From JADZAI01 sp964390465 (GTDB taxonomy: Bacteria > Pseudomonadota > Alphaproteobacteria > Micropepsales > Micropepsaceae): DNA of 64,000 nt. Shown one piece after another: positions 42,326 through 51,489 of the stretch. The notes under the pieces were generated by a model. It ran no database searches. It was not told where the DNA came from and was given only the letters and a program-made list of their open reading frames with translations. Every line of letters begins with the position of its first letter. Within the stretch, counting starts at the first letter, position 1. The stretch is taken from NCBI GenBank assembly GCA_964390465.1, contig CAYMIJ010000003.1:186001-250000 (forward strand), given 5' to 3'. The translations under genes were made by a program, and so were the position numbers.

Positions 42326-43702
42326 ATGGAAAAGCGTAGGGCCATGAAATCTCTGATCAAACTCGCTGCTGCTGCCACAGCGTTCTGTATGATGACCGGC
42401 CCGATGGCCTCTGCCGAAAGCACGCAGCGCGCCGCCGCCGTGGTGAGCGGCACCATCATTTCCACCTATGACGTGGACCAGCGTGTTCGCCTTGTCCTTT
42501 CATCAGGCGGGGCGGCAGGCGCCGAAGCGCAACAGCGCCTGCGCGAGCAGGTGCTGCGGACGCTGATCGATGAAATCCTTCAGATGAAGGAAGCCGAAAA
42601 ATCCGAACTGACCATTTCAGAGGCGGACATCAACGAGGCACTCGACCGGCTGGCCCAGCAAAACAACACGACCAAGGAAGCGATCCTGAAATCGCTGGCC
42701 GCCAAGGGCATCGACCCCGAGACACTGCGCGTTCAGGCCAAGGCCGAAATCGCCTGGTCCAGGCTGGTTGAAGAACGTCTGGCGCCCCGCGTGCGCGTTT
42801 CCGACGCGGCCATCGACCAGGAGATGAAACGCATTGAGGATGGCGCAACCAAGCCTCAGTACCTCATCTCTGAAATCTTCATCGCCATCGACACCGATAC
42901 GGATGCAGAGCGCGCCAGCCGCGCGATCAACCAGCTTTATGCCCAGATCAATTCTGGCACGCCCTTCCCCAAACTGGCGCAGGAGTTTTCCGAATCAGCC
43001 TCGGCAGCGCGCGGCGGTGACGCAGGCTGGGTTCAGGATGGCGACGTGGAACCCGAAGTGTGGGCATCCCTTCGGTCCATGCGCCCCATGACGATCTCAA
43101 AGCCGATCCGTACCCGTTCCGGCTATTACATCGTTGCTCTGCGCGACAAGATGCGCCCCGCTGGTTCAGCCGTCGACGCACCGCCCCCGCCCCCCGGCCG
43201 CCCGGCTGGTGTGCCCGCTGGATCGGTGAAGCTGAAGCGCATTATCCTTGGCGTGCCCCCCAACATGTCGAAGGCACAGCAGCAACAGATGATGCAGGCT
43301 GCTATGGGCCTGCGCGAGCAGATCAAAGGCTGTCAGGGTCTTGAGGGCTTCATCAAGCAGCTGCGCGGTGTTGCGGTAATCGACCTGCCCATTCTGCCCA
43401 CCCGTGATCTGGCGCCAGAAATCCAGCGCATGATTGCCGGACTGGGCTTCTCTGAAGTTTCGGCACCCTATTTCACAACCGAAGGTCAGCAGCAGTTGAT
43501 GAACATGCTGGTGGTGTGCGGTGACAGGCCGCGCGAGGACTATGTTCCAAGCCGCGTGTTTGAAATGCCGACCCGTGAGCAGGTCGCCAACCGCATGTTC
43601 AACGAACAGCTTTCCATTCTGGCCCGTCGTTACATGCGCGACCTGCGCCGCGACGCAGCCATCGAAATCCGTGATCGCAGCGTGATCGGCAACGCCAACT
43701 GA
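42326..43702 (+). CDS. surA: Periplasmic peptidyl-prolyl isomerase and chaperone SurA
   Basis: 458 residues. The start at 42326 has GAG about 6 bases upstream; an alternative is the ATG at 42344. The signal peptide ends M-A-S-A. An N-terminal SurA helical domain (V-V-S-G-T-I-I-S-T-Y-D-V-D-Q-R-V) is followed by one parvulin domain (Y-L-I-S-E-I-F-I-A, G-G-D-A-G-W-V, I-R-T-R-S-G-Y-Y-I-V). A proline-rich linker (five prolines near 43180-43210) leads to a second, degenerate part. It escorts outer-membrane proteins. The preceding 132-base gap may hold a local promoter. One base overlaps pdxA (TGATG). Confidence 0.92.
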   Translation: MEKRRAMKSLIKLAAAATAFCMMTGPMASAESTQRAAAVVSGTIISTYDVDQRVRLVLSSGGAAGAEAQQRLREQVLRTLIDEILQMKEAEKSELTISEADINEALDRLAQQNNTTKEAILKSLAAKGIDPETLRVQAKAEIAWSRLVEERLAPRVRVSDAAIDQEMKRIEDGATKPQYLISEIFIAIDTDTDAERASRAINQLYAQINSGTPFPKLAQEFSESASAARGGDAGWVQDGDVEPEVWASLRSMRPMTISKPIRTRSGYYIVALRDKMRPAGSAVDAPPPPPGRPAGVPAGSVKLKRIILGVPPNMSKAQQQQMMQAAMGLREQIKGCQGLEGFIKQLRGVAVIDLPILPTRDLAPEIQRMIAGLGFSEVSAPYFTTEGQQQLMNMLVVCGDRPREDYVPSRVFEMPTREQVANRMFNEQLSILARRYMRDLRRDAAIEIRDRSVIGNAN

Positions 43703-44586
43703 TGTCGCCTGCCCGTCCCATCGCTCTGACTATGGGCGATCCGGCGGGCATCGGGCCGGAGATTGCTGCCACCGCCATGGCGCGGCTGGAAGGGCGTGTT
43801 CCCATCCGTTTCATCGCCTCGCGCGATGCCATGGCGCGCGCCATTCCCGGCCAGGCTGATACAACAGACGCCGAAGCCGTGATCGGTGCCATCCGGCGCG
43901 GCGTGGAACTGGTGCAGGCCGGGGAATGCAGCGCGGTCGTCACCTGCCCCATCGCCAAGGATACGCTGATGCGGGCAGGCTTTGCCTTTCCGGGCCATAC
44001 TGAATTTCTGGCCGAGCTGACCGGCGTAAAGCGCGCCGTGATGATGCTGGCCATCGAAGGGCTGCGCGTGGTGCCGGTGACGGTACACACGCCGCTGGCC
44101 CGCGTGCCCGCACTGCTGAGCGCAGAGCTGATTATCGAGACGGCGCGCATCACTGCCGAGGCACTGAAGCGTGATTTCGGCATCGCCGCGCCGCGACTGG
44201 CCGTGGCGGGCCTGAATCCGCATGCCGGCGAGAACGGCATGATGGGTGATGAAGAACAGCGCATCATCATGCCAGCGATTACGGCCCTGCGGGCGGATGG
44301 CTTCGACATCAGCGGGCCGCATCCTGCCGACACGCTGTTCCATGCCACGGCCCGCGCGCGCTACGATGCGGCGCTGTGCATGTATCACGATCAGGCACTG
44401 ATCCCGCTGAAGACCATCGACTTTGAGCGCGGGGTGAATGTGACGTTGGGCCTGCCGATCATCCGCACCTCGCCCGATCATGGCACGGCATTCGACATTG
44501 CGGGCAAGGGCATCGCCAGCCCGGAAAGCCTGATCGCCGCCATCGAGATGGCGCATGACCTGACCATGAAGCGCGGCCTTTCATGA
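43702..44586 (+). CDS. pdxA: 4-hydroxythreonine-4-phosphate dehydrogenase
   Basis: 294 residues, about 35 fewer than the E. coli enzyme. It catalyses the NAD-dependent oxidation step in pyridoxal phosphate synthesis. Metal and substrate motifs are present: M-G-D-P-A-G-I-G-P-E at the start, F-P-G-H-T-E-F-L, G-L-N-P-H-A-G-E-N-G and M-Y-H-D-Q-A-L-I-P-L-K. The N-terminal shortening (the second block is abrupt, R-F-I-A-S-R-D-A) removes a non-catalytic region. The gene is coupled to both surA (1 base) and ksgA (4 bases). Confidence 0.94.
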   Translation: MSPARPIALTMGDPAGIGPEIAATAMARLEGRVPIRFIASRDAMARAIPGQADTTDAEAVIGAIRRGVELVQAGECSAVVTCPIAKDTLMRAGFAFPGHTEFLAELTGVKRAVMMLAIEGLRVVPVTVHTPLARVPALLSAELIIETARITAEALKRDFGIAAPRLAVAGLNPHAGENGMMGDEEQRIIMPAITALRADGFDISGPHPADTLFHATARARYDAALCMYHDQALIPLKTIDFERGVNVTLGLPIIRTSPDHGTAFDIAGKGIASPESLIAAIEMAHDLTMKRGLS

Positions 44587-45437
44587 ACCTTGATGCCCTG
44601 CCGCCGCTGCGCGATGTGATCGCCGCATCTGACCTCAGCGCGAAGAAATCGCTGGGTCAGAACTTTCTGCTCGATCTGAACCTGACACGCCGCATCGCAC
44701 GCGAAGCCGGACCGCTGGAAGGCCGTGATGTTCTGGAAATTGGTCCCGGCCCCGGCGGGCTGACCCGCGCATTGTTGCTGGAAGGGGCGCGCCGTGTGCT
44801 GGCCATCGAACGCGACGAGCGGTTTCTGCCAGCATTGGCTGACATCAACGCCGCCAGCAACGGACGGCTGACCGTAGAAAGCGCCGACGCGCTGGCCGTC
44901 AATGAATGCGGACTGCTTCAGGCCAGCGGGCTGGAAGCGCCGGTCAGCATCGTTGCCAACCTGCCTTACAATGTCGGCACGGCGCTGCTGGTGAAATGGC
45001 TGACGGTCGAAACATGGCCATCATGGTTCAGCACCATGACGCTGATGTTCCAGCGTGAAGTCGCCGAGCGCATCGTGGCCATGCCGGGCACATCGGCCTA
45101 TGGGCGGCTTTCGGTGCTGGCGCAATGGCGCACACGCCCGCACATTCTGTTCGATGTGAATCCGCGCGCCTTTCTGCCGCCGCCCAAAGTTGTTTCCGCC
45201 GTGGTGCGTCTGGATGTCATTGCAGAGCCGGAACCCGCGCCGCTGAGAGTTCTGGAAAAGGTCACGGCCGCCGCTTTCGGTCAGCGCCGCAAGATGCTGC
45301 GCGCCAGCCTGAAAACGCTGGGCCGTGACCCGATCCCCCTGCTGGAACAATGCGGCACCGACCCGACCGCGCGTGCCGAACAGATTCCTGTTTCGGGATT
45401 TCTGGCGCTCGCCAATGCTTACGCTGCGGCGGCTTGA
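44583..45437 (+). CDS. rsmA: 16S rRNA dimethyladenosine transferase
   Basis: 284 residues (also called KsgA). It dimethylates A1518 and A1519 of 16S rRNA, a checkpoint in small-subunit assembly. Features: K-S-L-G-Q-N-F-L-L-D near the start, SAM motif I V-L-E-I-G-P-G-P-G-G-L-T, and the target-base motif I-V-A-N-L-P-Y-N-V. Part of the surA-pdxA-ksgA co-transcribed chain. Confidence 0.95.
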   Translation: MNLDALPPLRDVIAASDLSAKKSLGQNFLLDLNLTRRIAREAGPLEGRDVLEIGPGPGGLTRALLLEGARRVLAIERDERFLPALADINAASNGRLTVESADALAVNECGLLQASGLEAPVSIVANLPYNVGTALLVKWLTVETWPSWFSTMTLMFQREVAERIVAMPGTSAYGRLSVLAQWRTRPHILFDVNPRAFLPPPKVVSAVVRLDVIAEPEPAPLRVLEKVTAAAFGQRRKMLRASLKTLGRDPIPLLEQCGTDPTARAEQIPVSGFLALANAYAAAA

Positions 45438-45491
45438 CCGCAGCAGGCCACCCAAGCAGTTTGCCGCCCACACAATTTTCAGGAGAGTGCC

Positions 45492-46544
45492 ATGTACTGC
45501 GAAGCCATTGTCGATTACGGCGCACCGCTTCAGCGCGTGGAACTCGACACACCCGTGCCGCAGGGCAGCGAGGTGCTGATCGAAGTCACCGAATGCGGCG
45601 TCTGCCACAGCGACGTGCATCTGCATGATGGTTATTTCGGCATGGGCGGCGACAACAAACTGGATGTGCGCGCCGGGCGCAAACTGCCCTTCGCGCTGGG
45701 CCATGAAATCGGCGGGCGCGTGGTGGCCATCGGTCCCGATGTAAAGGGCGTGAAGGTCGGTGATCGCCGTGTTGCTTACCCGTGGATCGGCTGTGGTGCC
45801 TGCCCGGCCTGTGCGCGCGGCGATGAACACCTGTGCAACAAGCCCGCCAATCTGGGCATCCAGAAAAATGGCGGCTATGCCAGCCATGTTCTGGTGCCGG
45901 ACGAGCGTTATCTGCTCGATTTCGGCAAGGTAGATCCGGCGCTCGCCGCGGCCTGCATGTGTTCGGGCCTCACTGCCTATGGTGCGATGAAGAAGCTGGG
46001 GCATGTGGGCAAGCAAGACCCGGTGGTGATCGTCGGGCTCGGCGGCGTCGGCATGATGGGCCTGCAATTCGCGCGCGCCATGTTCGATGCGCCCATTATC
46101 GGCGTCGATGTCGATCAGACGAAGCTGGATGCTGCGATGCAGGCCGGTGCCACGCAGGTCATCAATTCGCGCTCTGATGGAGCGCTGAAGAAACTGCTGG
46201 CCGAAACCGGCGGTGCCTATGCGGCGGTGGATTTCGTCGGATCGGAACCCTCGTTCGGGTTTGCTCAAGGATGCGTGCGCAAAGGCGGCAAGGTGATCGT
46301 TGTCGGCCTGTTCGGTGGTGCGTTCTCGATGCCGATTCCGCTGCTGCCCATGCGGGCGATTTCCATCGGCGGTTCCTATGTCGGCTCGCTGGGTGAAACC
46401 AAGGAAATGCTGGAGCTGGTGAAGGCAGGCAAGATCGCGCCCATCCCCATTACCCGCCGCCCGATGGCCGATGCCTCGAAGTCGCTGGACGATCTGCGCG
46501 AGGGCCGCATCGTGGGCCGCGTGGTGCTGGACCCGACGGCCTGA
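45492..46544 (+). CDS. Zinc-dependent alcohol dehydrogenase (MDR superfamily)
   Basis: 350 residues with AGGAGAG before the ATG. Catalytic zinc ligands lie at C38-H39 (C-G-V-C-H-S-D-V-H) and H71-E72 (G-H-E); the structural zinc uses C101, C104, C107 and C115. Rossmann motif G-L-G-G-V-G is followed by I-I-G-V-D, whose Asp favours NAD over NADP. It oxidises a primary or secondary alcohol, identity unknown. It is in the same direction as ksgA after 54 bases, but unrelated in function. Confidence 0.9.
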   Translation: MYCEAIVDYGAPLQRVELDTPVPQGSEVLIEVTECGVCHSDVHLHDGYFGMGGDNKLDVRAGRKLPFALGHEIGGRVVAIGPDVKGVKVGDRRVAYPWIGCGACPACARGDEHLCNKPANLGIQKNGGYASHVLVPDERYLLDFGKVDPALAAACMCSGLTAYGAMKKLGHVGKQDPVVIVGLGGVGMMGLQFARAMFDAPIIGVDVDQTKLDAAMQAGATQVINSRSDGALKKLLAETGGAYAAVDFVGSEPSFGFAQGCVRKGGKVIVVGLFGGAFSMPIPLLPMRAISIGGSYVGSLGETKEMLELVKAGKIAPIPITRRPMADASKSLDDLREGRIVGRVVLDPTA

Positions 46545-46667
46545 GCACCAGCATTCCGCCATCACGCGGCTGACGGCTGCATCCGCCAAAACGGAAGTGG
46601 CTCTGTGTGTGCCGCTGACATGGTGTATGGGTGCTTCACCGTATCGGGCTGAAGGCGGGAGCAAAGG

Positions 46668-47174
46668 ATGAAGCGCAACAAAACGTCTGAGTTGGCAGGC
46701 GCCAACGGGATTTCAGACGTGGAGCGTCCCCCGGCAGAAGATGATTTGAGTTCTTGTTCATCGCCGGAAGACCACCAGTTCGATTTCTGGGTGGGCGAAT
46801 GGGACGTTTTTGGCCCAGAGGGTCAATTGATCGCGCACAGCAAGATTGAAAAGGTCTATGGCCGCGCCATTCGCGAGAACTGGATGCCACTCAATGGCCA
46901 GGACGGCGGTAGCCTGAGCATTTATGTGCTGCAGGACATGCGCTGGGAGCAGTTCTGGGTCGACAGTCAGGGGATGCGGGCCATTTACACGGGCAACTGG
47001 GATGGCAAGGCAATGGTCATCGCCGGAAAATTGGGCGGGGTTCCCATCCGCATGAGCTATAGCGCCAATGCCGACGGCTCCGTGCGCCAGCTTGGTGAAC
47101 GATCCACCGACGATGGCAAAACCTGGGAAGCGTCCTTTGACTTCACCTATCGGCCATCCGTCGCCAAGCCCTGA
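46668..47174 (+). CDS. DUF1579-like protein
   Basis: 168 residues. The hallmark H-Q-F-D-F-W-V-G-E-W-D-V occurs at about residues 36-47, as in DUF1579/lipocalin-like proteins, followed by a run of beta strands (S-L-S-I-Y-V-L; M-R-A-I-Y-T-G-N-W-D-G-K). The first 33 residues are polar and probably disordered. No signal peptide; function unknown. The 123-base gap before it shows no clear promoter. It is convergent with gmk across 73 bases without a clear terminator. Confidence 0.7.
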   Translation: MKRNKTSELAGANGISDVERPPAEDDLSSCSSPEDHQFDFWVGEWDVFGPEGQLIAHSKIEKVYGRAIRENWMPLNGQDGGSLSIYVLQDMRWEQFWVDSQGMRAIYTGNWDGKAMVIAGKLGGVPIRMSYSANADGSVRQLGERSTDDGKTWEASFDFTYRPSVAKP

Positions 47175-47247
47175 AAGCGGGTTGCAAAGCACCGTGACGA
47201 CGGGTCCGGCCCATTGCCAAATGCCTCAGTTCCGATGCGGGTAAGGG

Positions 47248-47892
47248 TCAGGCCTCGTTCATCAAACGGCTGACAAACGCCTCAAGCCCCGGCTGGCGAA
47301 TGCGGCGCAGGCGCTCTGCCGCGATGATCTCGCGGGCTTCCTGAAGCGCGCGCTCAAGGAAGTCATTGACGATGACATAATCGTATTCGCCCCAATGGCT
47401 GATCTCGTCATTGGCCTTGGCCATACGGCGCGCCATCACGGCCTCGTCGTCCTGCGCACGGCGCGCCAGACGTTCACGCAGATGTGCCTTCGAAGGCGGT
47501 AGGACGAAGATCGACACGACATCGCCAGAGGCAGCGGCGCGTAACTGACGCGCACCCTGCCATTCGATGTCGAACAGCACGTCCTTGCCTTCCTGCATGG
47601 CCGCATCGACATAATCGCGCGGGGTGCCATAGGAATGGCCAAAGGCGTGGGTTTCAGCCTTGGCGTATTCCAGAAAGCCGCCCGTTTTCAGCCGCGTGTC
47701 AAACGCTTCGGGCGTGATGAAGAAATAGTCCTGACCTTCGATCTCGCCGGGGCGCATGGGCCGCGTGGTGCACGAAACCGACAGGCGGATGTCGGTATCA
47801 AGTGCCAGCAGACGGCGGGTGATCGAGGTTTTGCCCGCGCCGCTGGGCGAGGAAAAGACGATCATCATCGGGCGGCGGGCAATGCCAGTCAT
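47248..47892 (-). CDS. gmk: Guanylate kinase
   Basis: 214 residues. P-loop S-P-S-G-A-G-K-T-S at about residues 14-22, and GMP-binding blocks S-V-S-C-T-T-R-P-M-R-P-G-E and D-Y-F-F-I. It phosphorylates GMP to GDP. It is the last gene of a leftward run, 7 bases after yicC, the usual alphaproteobacterial order. Confidence 0.96.
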   Translation of the reverse strand: MTGIARRPMMIVFSSPSGAGKTSITRRLLALDTDIRLSVSCTTRPMRPGEIEGQDYFFITPEAFDTRLKTGGFLEYAKAETHAFGHSYGTPRDYVDAAMQEGKDVLFDIEWQGARQLRAAASGDVVSIFVLPPSKAHLRERLARRAQDDEAVMARRMAKANDEISHWGEYDYVIVNDFLERALQEAREIIAAERLRRIRQPGLEAFVSRLMNEA

Positions 47893-47899
47893 GCGCTTG

Positions 47900-48781
47900 T
47901 CATTCGATGTTCTGAACCTGCTCGCGGAATTGCTCGATCACCGCCTTCAAGTCCAGCCCAAGACGCGTAAGGGTGATGTCATAGGATTTGGAGCAGAGCG
48001 TGTTGGCCTCGCGGGTGAATTCCTGACAGAGGAAATCAAGCCGTCGCCCAGCCGGCTCATTCGCAGAGAGCAGATCACGCGCCTGTGCGACATGCGCGTT
48101 CAGACGATCCAGCTCCTCGGTCACGTCTGCCTTGCCCGCCAGCAGCGCTGCTTCCTGATGCAGTCGATCCGCGTTGAGGGTGCTTGAAGCTTCAACCAGT
48201 TTTGCGACCTGATCGGCAAGACGCCGCTTCACCGCTTCCGGGGCCAGCGCCGCCAAGCTGCGCGCCTGAGCGGTGATGTCTGCAATGCGCGCGAGTTGCG
48301 CGTTCAGCACCTCGCCGATGCGCGCGCCTTCTTCGGTCCGCGCTTTCACCAGCGCATCCAGTGCCTCAGTCAGTGAGAGCAGCAGAACGCGGTCGCGCGC
48401 TTCAACGTCGATTTCAGAAACGGGCTGTTCGTCAATGACACCCTTGATGCGCAACAGGCCGTCAGCGGTGGGCGGCTGGACATGCATGGCCGCTTCCAGC
48501 GACCGGATGGCCTCGGCCACCGCCGCCAGCGCTTCGGGATTGATGGCAAGTTTGGGGGCCACCTCGCGCTGGCTGAGTGTCAGGGATGCCTGCACCGAGC
48601 CGCGTTTCAGGCGCGACTGCACGGCCTGACGGGCAGCAACTTCAAGCCCGTCACAGCCAGGCGGGAGACGAAAGCGCAGTTCCAGCCCCTTGCCGTTGAC
48701 GCTTTTCAGCTCCCACGTCCAGTCGAGATCGCCCTCAGTGCCACGGGCGCGCGCAAAGCCCGTCATGCTGACAGCGGTCAT
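47900..48781 (-). CDS. yicC: YicC family endoribonuclease-type protein
   Basis: 293 residues. It begins S-M-T-G-F-A-R-A and continues E-L-K-S-V-N-G-K-G-L-E-L-R-F-R-L-P, then the C-terminal DUF1732 domain with F-L-C-Q-E-F-T-R-E-A-N-T-L-C-S-K-S, all family hallmarks. E. coli YicC is reported to cleave RNA, including the sRNA RyhB. A 4-base overlap with mltG and proximity to gmk are conserved. Confidence 0.94.
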   Translation of the reverse strand: MTAVSMTGFARARGTEGDLDWTWELKSVNGKGLELRFRLPPGCDGLEVAARQAVQSRLKRGSVQASLTLSQREVAPKLAINPEALAAVAEAIRSLEAAMHVQPPTADGLLRIKGVIDEQPVSEIDVEARDRVLLLSLTEALDALVKARTEEGARIGEVLNAQLARIADITAQARSLAALAPEAVKRRLADQVAKLVEASSTLNADRLHQEAALLAGKADVTEELDRLNAHVAQARDLLSANEPAGRRLDFLCQEFTREANTLCSKSYDITLTRLGLDLKAVIEQFREQVQNIE

Positions 48782-49851
48782 GGCGTGGCCCCGCCCGATT
48801 TGGCGCGCGCGCGCTCAAGCTCGCGGAGTTTGGCGACGTTGCGGTTATGCTCATCAAGCGTGGCGGCGAAGGCGTGACCGCCGGTGCCGTCAGCCACGAA
48901 GTAAATATATTTGGTGTCGGGCGGGTTCATCACCGCCTCCAGCGAGGCGCGGCCCGGATTGCAGATCGGCCCCGGCGGCAGACCGTCAATCTGATAGGTG
49001 TTGTAAGGGTTGGGTTTGTCGAGTTCGCTCTGGCGGAGCGGATGGCCAAGCGGCTCGCCGCCGGTGAGGCCATAGATGATGGTCGGGTCGGATTGCAGAC
49101 GCATGCCCTTGCGCAGCCGGTTCACAAAGACCGAGGCGACCTGCGGGCGTTCCGCCGCCAACCCCGTTTCCTTTTCGACGATGGAGGCCAGAATGACCGC
49201 TTCTTCCAGCGTGTCATACGGCAGATCTTTTTTCCGTTCGGCCCATAGTTTTTCAGCCAGCTTCTTATGGTCTGATGCCATGCGGCGCAGCAGGTCATCG
49301 CGCGTGGTGCCACGCATGAAAAGATAGGTTTCAGGCAGCAGCGAGCCTTCAGGCGGTGCAGCCCGTGCATCACCCGTCAGGACCGGATCAGCCAGAACGA
49401 TGCGCAGGATCATCGCACTGGTCAGTCCCTCAGCAGCGGTGAGGCGATATTCGATGACCTTGCCTTCGGCCATCATCTCCATGACCTGCTTCATGCTGGC
49501 ATGAGCCGGGATGATATATTCGCCGAACTTGAGCTTGTTGTGCTGGCTGTAATAGCGCGCGCCCATCTTGAAGATGAGGCTGTCGTTCACGAAGGGCAGC
49601 CCCATAAAGGCACCCGACGAGATGACGCCTGCTGCCTTGAGCTTGTCCGTGATGACATCCAGCGTCGAGCCGGGATCGAGCATCACGGTGGTGTCCGCCG
49701 CCAGCGGCCCGGCTTCGTGAAAATGCTTCCAGCCCTGACGCGCGACATAGCCCGCTGCGATGAGCGCCAGGACGATCAGCGAAAACACAATGGTGATGAA
49801 GCGCCGGAACGGCCGCCTGCGCCGGGCTGGACGTGGTTCGTCCCCGGCCAT
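48778..49851 (-). CDS. mltG: Endolytic murein transglycosylase MltG
   Basis: 357 residues. Basic cytoplasmic stub (P-A-R-R-R-R-P-F-R-R), one membrane helix (about 19-36), then a periplasmic LysM-like region and the YceG domain. The catalytic Glu is in S-I-V-E-K-E-T-G near residue 224. It cuts nascent glycan strands and so sets their length. It is located 3 bases after fabF in an operon linking lipid and wall synthesis. Confidence 0.95.
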   Translation of the reverse strand: MAGDEPRPARRRRPFRRFITIVFSLIVLALIAAGYVARQGWKHFHEAGPLAADTTVMLDPGSTLDVITDKLKAAGVISSGAFMGLPFVNDSLIFKMGARYYSQHNKLKFGEYIIPAHASMKQVMEMMAEGKVIEYRLTAAEGLTSAMILRIVLADPVLTGDARAAPPEGSLLPETYLFMRGTTRDDLLRRMASDHKKLAEKLWAERKKDLPYDTLEEAVILASIVEKETGLAAERPQVASVFVNRLRKGMRLQSDPTIIYGLTGGEPLGHPLRQSELDKPNPYNTYQIDGLPPGPICNPGRASLEAVMNPPDTKYIYFVADGTGGHAFAATLDEHNRNVAKLRELERARAKSGGATP

Positions 49852-49854
49852 GAA

Positions 49855-51117
49855 TCAGGCCGGTGGCTGCTTGATGATCAAAGCGGCATTGGTGCCGCCA
49901 AAGCCGAACGAATTGGAGAGCACGGCGCGCACCTGCCGCTTGCGCGGGTTGTGTGGCACCATGTCGATCGCCGTGGTGACGTCAGGCGTGTCGAGATTGA
50001 TGGTCGGCGGAACGATCTGATCGCGGATGGCGAGGATCGAGAAGATCGCTTCCACCGCACCGGCAGCGCCGAGCAGATGGCCGATGCTGGACTTGGTGGA
50101 CGACATGGAAAGATTGGCTGCGGCACTGCCGAACAGACGTTCAACTGCACCCAGTTCAATGCCGTCCGCCATGGTCGAGGTGCCATGCGCGTTGACGTAA
50201 TCAATGTCAGCCGGGGTCAGGCCTGCGCGCTTGAAAGCCATCTGCATCGCGCGGTAGCCGCCATCGCCATCCTCGGACGGCGCGGTGATGTGATAGGCAT
50301 CGCCCGACAGGCCATAGCCGACGATCTCAGCATAGATCTTCGCGCCACGACGTTTGGCATGTTCCAGTTCTTCCAGAACGACCACGCCCGAACCTTCACC
50401 CATGACGAACCCGTCGCGGGCTTTGTCATAGGGCCGCGAGGCCTTTTCGGGTGTGTCGTTATAGGCGGTCGAAAGCGCCCGGCAGGCGTTGAAGCCGGCA
50501 ATGCCGATCCGGCAGATCGAGCCTTCCGCGCCACCGGCAATCATCACATCAGCATCATCAAAGGCGATGAGTCGGGCCGCATCACCAATGGCGTGTGCGC
50601 CTGACGCGCAGGCCGTGACGACGGCGTGATTCGGGCCCTTGGCCCCAACACGGATCGAGACCTGCCCCGAGACGAGATTGATGAGGCGGCCCGGAATGAA
50701 GAATGGGCTGATACGGCGCGGGCCTTTTTCGTGCAGGGTGATCGAGGCTTCCTCGATGCCCGGCAGACCGCCTATGCCGGACCCGATCATCACGCCGGTA
50801 CGGCAGCGCGCTTCTTCGGTTTCCAGCTTGAGGCCGCAATCGTCCCACGCCTGCTGTGCAGCGGCGATGCCGAAGATGATGAAGTCATCCAGCTTGCGCT
50901 GTTCCTTCACCTCCAGATAGTCGTCGGGATTGAAGAGCCCGTCTGCCGACGCACCGCGCGGCACACCACAGGCGATGCGGGTGGCCAGATCGTCCACCTT
51001 GAACGCAGTGATGGGACGCGCCCCGGATTTTCCTTCCAGAATGCGCGACCACGTAACGTCAACGCCGCTTCCCAGCGGCGTGACAGCTCCTAATCCTGTG
51101 ACGACGACCCGCCGCAT
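49855..51117 (-). CDS. fabF: Beta-ketoacyl-ACP synthase II
   Basis: 420 residues. The Cys-His-His triad is readable: C170 in V-T-A-C-A-S-G, N-A-H-G-T-S-T and S-S-I-G-H-L-L-G-A-A-G. It condenses malonyl-ACP with acyl-ACP, with a preference for elongating unsaturated C16:1. It follows acpP by 12 bases. Confidence 0.96.
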   Translation of the reverse strand: MRRVVVTGLGAVTPLGSGVDVTWSRILEGKSGARPITAFKVDDLATRIACGVPRGASADGLFNPDDYLEVKEQRKLDDFIIFGIAAAQQAWDDCGLKLETEEARCRTGVMIGSGIGGLPGIEEASITLHEKGPRRISPFFIPGRLINLVSGQVSIRVGAKGPNHAVVTACASGAHAIGDAARLIAFDDADVMIAGGAEGSICRIGIAGFNACRALSTAYNDTPEKASRPYDKARDGFVMGEGSGVVVLEELEHAKRRGAKIYAEIVGYGLSGDAYHITAPSEDGDGGYRAMQMAFKRAGLTPADIDYVNAHGTSTMADGIELGAVERLFGSAAANLSMSSTKSSIGHLLGAAGAVEAIFSILAIRDQIVPPTINLDTPDVTTAIDMVPHNPRKRQVRAVLSNSFGFGGTNAALIIKQPPA

Positions 51118-51129
51118 CGGCGAACCTTC

Positions 51130-51369
51130 TTACTTGGACGAACGTTCCGAGATGAACTTCACGGCGTCGCCCACAGTCTGGATGCTTTCCGCCGCATCGT
51201 CCGGAATCTCGATGCTGAACTCTTCTTCAAACGCCATGACCAGCTCGACTGTGTCGAGGCTGTCCGCGCCGAGATCGTCAATGAAGCTCGCCTTTTCGCT
51301 GACCTTGTCAGCCTCGACGCCGAGATGGTCGACGACGATCTTCTTCACGCGCTCCGCGATATCGCTCAT
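51130..51369 (-). CDS. acpP: Acyl carrier protein
   Basis: 79 residues, acidic. The phosphopantetheine attachment serine is S37 in D-L-G-A-D-S-L-D-T-V-E-L. It carries growing acyl chains for fatty-acid synthesis. The 120-base gap upstream (to fabG) is the only sizeable one in this gene cluster, so acpP may have its own promoter; I could not identify one with confidence. Confidence 0.97.
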   Translation of the reverse strand: MSDIAERVKKIVVDHLGVEADKVSEKASFIDDLGADSLDTVELVMAFEEEFSIEIPDDAAESIQTVGDAVKFISERSSK

Positions 51370-51489
51370 GTCAGTCCTGGTCCTTTATCATGTTCGTTTC
51401 CGCATACCCTTACAGCATGACCGGAAAAGTAGAGCTTCCTATCATGGCCACAAGCGCCGTGTCACCCTGCAATTCAGGCTGATTTCCGG

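Noticed and set aside
45021..46664. 547-codon open frame antisense to ksgA and the alcohol dehydrogenase gene
   Set aside because: It crosses two unrelated, clearly real genes and their gap; its translation is full of His, Arg and Gln without domain motifs, typical of a shadow frame.
49501..50604. 367-codon open frame antisense to mltG and fabF
   Set aside because: It spans two established genes with active-site motifs and shows no recognisable protein features.
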